DNA of 64,000 bases from Mrakia gelida (taxonomy: Eukaryota > Basidiomycota > Tremellomycetes > Cystofilobasidiales > Mrakiaceae): NCBI GenBank assembly GCA_024345305.1, contig BRON01000007.1:186001-250000 (forward strand), given 5' to 3'. Position numbers and translations under genes: made by a program. The notes beneath the pieces are model-generated. The model had not been told where the DNA came from, did not search any database, and saw only the letters and a program-made list of their open reading frames with translations. Positions 58,614 to 64,000 of this stretch are shown piece after piece. Positions within the stretch are counted from its first letter, which is position 1; every line of letters begins with the position of its first letter.

Positions 58614-60931
58614 ATGGTCGTCGCTACTCGCCCCCTCCTCCTTCTCGTCCGACCAGCTTTTCGAGTCTCCTCCTCTGCTACCTTCTCAAGGTCAGTCACT
58701 TCCTCCTCACGCTTCACACTCAAACCCATCGTCGAGCTGACCGGCTACTTCTCCTTCTCTTGATCGTTCCTCCAGAGCTGGCCTTCGATCCTTCTCCCTC
58801 TCTCCTCGACGAGATGCTGGGATTGAGCGAGTTACGATCTACGGTGGAGGACTGATGGGAGCTGGAATCGCTCAGATCGCTGCTACGGCTGGGAAGAAGG
58901 TGAGTCCTGTCCCATCCTGCCATGCCATTCCTCGATCTCCCGACTCACGACCCTTCCTCCCTCGTCCTCCCCTCCCTCCCCTCCTTGCGCTCTTTCCCTT
59001 GCTTCACTTCCCCACCTCGCTTCCATTTCCATACTCGCCAGGTGCTCCTCTGCGACGTGAAAGAATCTGCCGTCCAAAACGGACTCTCCATCATCCAGAA
59101 ATCGCTCGCTCGAATCGCTGCCAAACGACCAGAGCTCACCACCGACCAGGAAACCAAGGCTTGGGTCGATAGTGTCATGAGCAGGATTGGAACGACCACG
59201 GATTCGGAGGAGGGAGTGAAGGAGGCGGATTTGGTTGTTGAGGTGAGTTGCTCGGATTTCGTCCCTTGAGCTGGGATGTAAAAGGAGGGGGGAGGAGGAG
59301 ATGGGAGGAGGGAGGAAGGGTCGAGAGATGGCCGAGGGAATGAACGAGCTGAGCTGACTTTCTCTGCTTCTCTGTCTCGCTCTGCTGCACTGTTGGTTGG
59401 GCTCTTTGTAGGCCATCATCGAAAATATGAAGATCAAGCAAGATCTGTTCGCTTTCCTGGATTCGAAGGCTCCGTGAGTTTCCTCGGCCCTCGACCTCGG
59501 TCTTCTCGCTTCCCTCGCGAGCTCTCACATCTGACCTCCGGAACGAACTGACCTCGCTTGATGGTTTGTGGGAGGTAATCAGGGCATCGTGCATCTTCGC
59601 TTCCAACACGTCGAGCTTGAGCATCTCGGAGATCGCGTCCTCGGTGTCGAAGGAGAGGCAGGCGAAGTGAGTCCCGTTTCGCGACGTGTCTTTCGTTCGA
59701 GCTGTCTTTGGCGCTCGAGTCAGAGCTCTCTTTGCTCTCTGAGAGTCTGAACTGTTCGCTGACTGTATTGCTCGTCTTTCTCGCTCACTCAGGTTCGCAG
59801 GACTTCACTTCTTCAACCCTGTTCCCGCCGTTCGTCCCTCTCCTCCCTCTCACCACTCCCTCCCCCCTTTCCTCCCCTCCTCGTCGTCCTTCCAACCCCG
59901 AACTGACTCCTCACACCTTTCTCGATGTAATACATTCAGATGAAACTCGTCGAAATCATCTCCACTCCTCAAACCGCTCCAGAAACCACCTCCGCCCTCT
60001 TCGAGATCTGCGAGCAGATGGGCAAGACCCCCGTTACCTGCAAGGATACTCCTGGGTTCATCGTACGTCTCGTCTTTTCTTCATCTGTTGTCTTTGGTCT
60101 GGGGCCGGGAGGGAAAGAACAAAGAAGAGAGAACGAGCGAGCTGACTCGAGTCGCGTCGTCGCTCTTCTTTTTCGCTTGTTTCGTTCGCAGGTCAACCGA
60201 CTTCTCGTGCCTTACATGCGTGAGTCGCCTTCATACGCTTGAGGAGATGGAGGTGACGAAGACGAAGTACTGATTGAGCTTTGTTGGGCGTTTGAACAGT
60301 CGAGGCGATCCGAATGGTCGAGCGAGGAGAGGCGTCGGCTAAGGATATCGATACTGCTATGAAGCTTGGTGCTGGTGAGTTATCGCTTCTTTTGACGTGT
60401 GATGTATACCTCGGGGTACTTGAGAGTGGTGTGACTGACCCCCTTTGGCCTTGGGTCGTTGGTGAAATCAGGTTACCGTTCGTCCCGTCCCTCTTCGTCC
60501 TCCCTCCCTCTCCCTCCTCTTCGTCCCCTCCTATATCACTTTGTCGAACCCTCATCCATTCCCGACATGTCTGAACGTCATACTGACCTGCTGCTCGGTT
60601 GTGGTGGTTCGAAATAGCCATGGGCCGTTCGTACCTTCCTCCTTCCCTCCCTCCTCCCCTTCCCCGATCTCGGAACGTCGAACTGACCTTCCCTCTCTCT
60701 TCTCTTGCCTTCTATACTACAGCACTAGAACTCAGTGATTACGTCGGGCTCGACACTACATCCTATATCGCTGCTGGATGGCGAGATCAGCCCGACAAGG
60801 TCGCACCCGCCCTCGTCGCCGACATCCCCCTCCTCGACTCGATGGTGAAGGAAGGAAAGCTTGGGAAGAAGACTCCCAACGCCGGAGGCTTCTGGCAGTA
60901 CGATGCGAAGGGGAGAAGGATCGTCGAGTAG
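58614..60931 (+). CDS. 3-hydroxyacyl-CoA (3-hydroxybutyryl-CoA) dehydrogenase, probably mitochondrial
   Basis: Twelve exons give 344 residues. Catalyses the NAD-dependent oxidation of L-3-hydroxyacyl-CoA in fatty-acid beta-oxidation. The N-terminus (MVVATRPLLLLVRPAFRVSS, RAGLRSFSLSPRRD) looks like a mitochondrial presequence. Rossmann motif IYGGGLMGAGIAQIAATAG; catalytic set FASNTSSL (Ser), GLHFFNPVP (His), TPGFIVNRL (Asn). The conserved GAGYPMGPLELSDYVGLD is spread over four exons: 60300-60374, 60472-60477 (6 nt), 60618-60626 (9 nt) and 60723-60931. Other exons: 58614-58690, 58776-58899, 59042-59242, 59412-59473, 59583-59666, 59793-59829, 59940-60062, 60192-60219. Without the two microexons the strictly conserved Y-P-M-G-P would be lost. 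Confidence 0.95.
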
Positions 60932-62230
60932 ATACCATAGTAGCGAGGGGAGAGGGAGAAGATTGCAGGGGAAAGGGCCAGGACGCGTCGTTGCTTTGCT
61001 TTCGTTTTTTTTTTTTTTCGTTCACTACGTGACGACTTCTGATGCACTCGCTTACTCATCTGCGAGATGGGTATATCGCGAGGGAGATGGAACATCGAGA
61101 GTGGGAATGAAGTTCAACGGACGAGAGATGGACTGGAAAGAAACTTGGGCAAAGGACACGCGTCGCGACCGAAACACACGAAACACGGATATGACTGCTG
61201 GTCGAAGGTCGAGGCGAAAGATGAGAAGAGCAATTGAACCCCGCCATAAGGGTATCAGTCGAAAGGGCTGGAAAGGAAGCTCGAAGATGACGGAAACAAA
61301 GACCAAAGCCTTCGTCGCGGGGCGGCTTTCTTCACTTCTCAGTGCTTCTTGAGCAGGATCTCCACTTCCTTGCGTTACAGGTCTGCTCTTCCATCTCATG
61401 GGATCCCAGGACCGAGCTATGCTCTAAGTTTCGCAACGGCGTCGGTCCTGCTCGGGGCTGGGTTTTGGCTTTCCTCGTTCTAGTGTGTTTCGCGCCGTCG
61501 GTGGTTCGCGTCTCTCTCCGTCCCAAGACGAAGACGACGGGAAAAGAAGAGCAAGGAAGCGTACACAGCCCTTTTTACTTTCGAGTGGGTGAAATCTTGG
61601 GGGCAGGAAGTGGAGAAAGAGAACGGGCGGGAAGCGCGTCTCGCGTGCGTCCGACCTTTGTTTTTTCTCTCGTTCTTTGGGGTCGATTTTGGATTCAAAA
61701 AATATCGAGACTTTCCGGGACGGACTGGAAGGTCAACAGGACTGGTCTGAAGCGCCCACATCCAAGAGAGAAAGTCTGAAGAGCAAGAAAGACGCGCTCG
61801 ATGACCGCGAAACAAGGACCCACCCACCCGACGAAACGAGGAGAGAAGGAGGACGCCAAGGCTCGTCGCTCGTCGACTGTGCTCCCTAGAAGGGGGCTGA
61901 GCACTGAACTTCGTTAGTTTTCGGTTTGGGCTCATCTTCCTTCCATCCACAACACCCAACGAGCAAGAAAGGGATTCAACAACCAACAGATTCGGTGAGT
62001 CGTACCAGCGGACGAGCACTCTCTCAGCAGAAGCCAAGCTCACCACGCACCGCCTTCGCCTCTTCCTTCCTTTCCCTTGCTCTTTCCGCTCGTTTCCCTC
62101 GTCTCCCACCTCCCTTCCCTCGCCCCTTTCTTTTTCTTCTTCGGTCCTCTCCACCTCTTCAGCCCTCAAGACTACACAACCTAGACCACTCCTACACCTC
62201 GCCAAACCCCTCCCCTTCGCTCCTTCCACC
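60932..62230. other. Long intergenic region
   Basis: 1.3 kb with no supported gene. Holds a T12 run near 61007, GACGCGTC near 60983, and AG-rich then CT-rich stretches. A GTGAGT donor-like site near 61994 followed by CT-rich sequence suggests a 5'UTR intron of the gene starting at 62231. Confidence 0.45.
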
Positions 62231-62324
62231 ATGTCGGCGCCTGAGCTCGGGAAACCCATCGACGAGTCCAAAGTCCCTCCCCCTCCTCTCATCATCACAA
62301 CCCAGCCGGACGAAGCTGCTGATC
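62231..62324 (+). CDS. First exon of an unresolved gene
   Basis: ATG at 62231 after a CT-rich leader opens 31 codons (MSAPELGKPIDESKVPPPP, then a hydrophobic LIITT and an acidic end) closed by a strong GTGAGT donor. I could not find a convincing continuation. An acceptor at about 62540 (TTCTACCAG) joins in a frame that ends after 36 codons at the TGA near 62647. The longer open frame there (FWSKTAYEYFWDFLYMH and onward to 62784) is out of phase by one. The gene may continue with different splicing, or be short or broken. Function unknown. Confidence 0.35.
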
Positions 62325-62999
62325 GTGAGTCCCACCTTTCTCTTCCTCTCCTCGAGGCTCGTTCTTGGTGCTAGAGGTCACAGAGAGGAAAACGGGAGCG
62401 ATCTAGACGGGGCGTTCGGTCTCGAATCTCTGTCGAGAAGACGATTTTACCAGGTTGAGGAATCGAGGAAAGGGCGATACGCGACGCGTCGCGAAAAGCT
62501 GGGGGTTCTCCTCTCGCCCCCTCTCCTTCCATTCTACCAGTTTCTGGTCGAAGACCGCATACGAGTATTTTTGGGACTTCCTATACATGCACCGTGACCT
62601 GCAAAACGGAGCGAAGCTCGCGGAAATGGAAAGGACTCGTTCGGTGAATCACCCGCGGTGGCGCGTCCCTCTCGCGCGTCTTCGCTTCTGTCCGTCTCTC
62701 AGCTTCGAAGTTCTTGGATCGTGGCGCGAACAATTTGTGTTTGTGCATGAGCATATTATGAAGCGTCGAGAACACGTAGAGTAAAGGATAGAAGAAGGGA
62801 GAGATCGAGGAACGAAAAGAGCGACGTGTGTGGCAAGCTCAACGAGTCGAAATCTTAAAGAAGGAGTGGGAGCGAACCGACGGATAGATGTGCGCGACAA
62901 GACGACGGATACATAGTTGAGAGAGAGAAAAGGAGAGAGAGATAAACCAAGAAACCGACGATGCAAAAAAAAGGAAAGGAAAAGGAGACGCGTCGAAAT
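62325..62999. other. Region between the unresolved exon and the Ca2+-ATPase stop
   Basis: Contains an out-of-phase open frame to 62784 and GACGCGTC near 62477 and 62987. No confident feature. Confidence 0.4.
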
Positions 63000-64000
63000 C
63001 TAAACCCGCGAGTTTCCGAACTTCTTCCACAGAGGATCGTTCCTGTCGGTATCGGGGTGCATCTGAATCTTGCCGGAGGCAAGGGCTGCTGACGATGCCG
63101 AAGGATCCTGTCCCGAAGGGTCGGCCAAGTTCGAGGAGGTGGGCTGCCATCCAGCTCCGACGGAGGTCGCGATGAGGGTGGGGATCATGGCGAGGAGGGA
63201 AGTCGGCTGGATGTTCTTCTCCTTGAGCTGAGAGGATCGAGACTTGAGGACGATCGACGAGGATCGAAGTCGACCTCCTCGGATCGTGGTGTAGGCGCTG
63301 AGGTTGTCGATGGTCTTGGTGATGGCCTCGTTCCAGCCCTTCTCCTCCGAAGAGGGCGAAATGACGGGGAGCGCGTCGGGGTCTCGGTAAAGGTGGATCT
63401 TGTAGAGGAACTTGGCGAAGGGAGCGGTAGGGAGGAGTCGGATGATGGCACCGATGGGGAGGGAGAGGGCACCGACGATCTGCGAAGGGGAAAGAAAGGG
63501 ATCAGGACTCGTTCGTCGCGTGCGAAGTCGAGCGGAAGCGTGAACTCACGACGGAGAGCAGCCAGTCTCGGTAGTTGATTCGGACGACCGAGAAAGCGGC
63601 TCCACCAACGAAGACGATCAAGACTTGTCCACCGGTCATCTGAAAAGGTAGAGGAGAAGCGAGGTTGTCAGCGGTCGAAGTCGACTCGCGAAAGAAGGAC
63701 GGAAGATCGAGACTCACGATAGCGAACTAAAAAGGTTGGAGAGGAAGGAACACGGGTTCAGTAAACTGAGCGATAAGGATCGAGGGAAGTGGATATTCGA
63801 CTCACGATGCCGAGGAACCAAGGGTTTCGGAAGAACTGGGTGAAGACGTTGAGTCCTCGATCGAGTCGTCGACAGTCTGATGCGCGAGGGAAGGGAAATG
63901 GTCAGCCAAGTCTCGGGGAGGGGAAGGATGTATAGGAAGTTTACTCACTAAGCTGGTTAAAGATCTGGCAGAAGACGAAGGTGTTGAAGACGACGGTGGA
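63000..64000 (-). CDS. P-type Ca2+-transporting ATPase (PMC1/PMCA type), C-terminal part
   Basis: The 5' end lies beyond the window. Visible exons: >64000-63949, 63876-63806, 63726-63718, 63639-63550 and 63479-63000. The joined product starts in the sixth-eighth membrane-helix region with STVVFNTFVFCQIFNQL, then NVFTQFFRNPWFLGIF, GGQVLIVFVGGAAFSV and VGALSLPIGAIIRLLP, the last transmembrane helices of plasma-membrane/vacuolar Ca2+ pumps. A cytosolic tail of about 130 residues follows, with no clear calmodulin-binding helix. These pumps export Ca2+ or load it into the vacuole. Exon 63718-63726 is a 9-nt microexon coding Phe-Ala-Ile. Confidence 0.9.

Noticed and set aside
62455..62784. Aromatic-rich open frame of 109 codons
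   Set aside because: Protein-like to the eye, but out of phase with the only good upstream donor (62325) and without its own ATG context. Left unresolved rather than called.

Overview
The window is nuclear DNA of an intron-rich, GC-rich fungus, most likely a basidiomycete yeast of the Rhodotorula / Rhodosporidium group. This is inferred from gene content, from pyrimidine-rich sense strands, and from dense 50-200 nt introns with GTGAGT-type donors, a CTGAC-like branch site and CAG acceptors. I built genes exon by exon. For most conserved genes the summed exon lengths are exact multiples of three and the conserved motifs join in frame.

Layout: 1-1004 is the 3' part of a MAT2B/RmlD-like reductase-family gene. 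1825-4210 is a secreted Thr-rich protein in 12 small exons. 4211-5985 is a gene graveyard, holding a decayed glutamate synthase fragment and a decayed copy of the end of the preceding gene. 5986-10323 is a PIF1-family helicase. 10324-13130 is poorly resolved, with a small plus-strand gene and a probable minus-strand gene. 13131-15207 is an unrecognised protein with a disordered N-terminus. 15696-18216 (minus) is DPH1, head-to-head with methionine aminopeptidase 2 (18573-20880). A short gene at 21482-21937 carries an in-frame TGA.

From 22 to 50 kb lies a family of four Zn2Cys6 transcription factors: two in tandem on the minus strand (22023-26059 and 26561-30549) and two on the plus strand (33250-36810 and 46151-50061). 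Between them sit a short-chain dehydrogenase (31218-32940), a 26-exon Rictor/AVO3 gene of TORC2 (37103-43680, minus) and an ER protein disulfide isomerase (43817-45714). A 106-bp palindromic MITE-like insertion lies in an intron of the fourth factor.

From 50 to 64 kb come single-exon COX10 (heme O synthase), an F-box-like gene, MIA40, the PDX2/SNO glutaminase of vitamin B6 synthesis, a 3-hydroxyacyl-CoA dehydrogenase with 6- and 9-nt microexons, an unresolved first exon, and the 3' end of a P-type Ca2+-ATPase that runs off the window.

There is no single operon-like system. COX10, MIA40 and the acyl-CoA dehydrogenase are probably mitochondrial, and the transcription-factor block with its dehydrogenase looks like a local family expansion. 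I saw no CRISPR array, rRNA, phage or bacterial mobile element, and no convincing tRNA. The most unusual signals are the gene relics, the intronic foldback element, the microexons, the GC-AG introns, and a strong excess of the palindrome GACGCGTC in introns and spacers.
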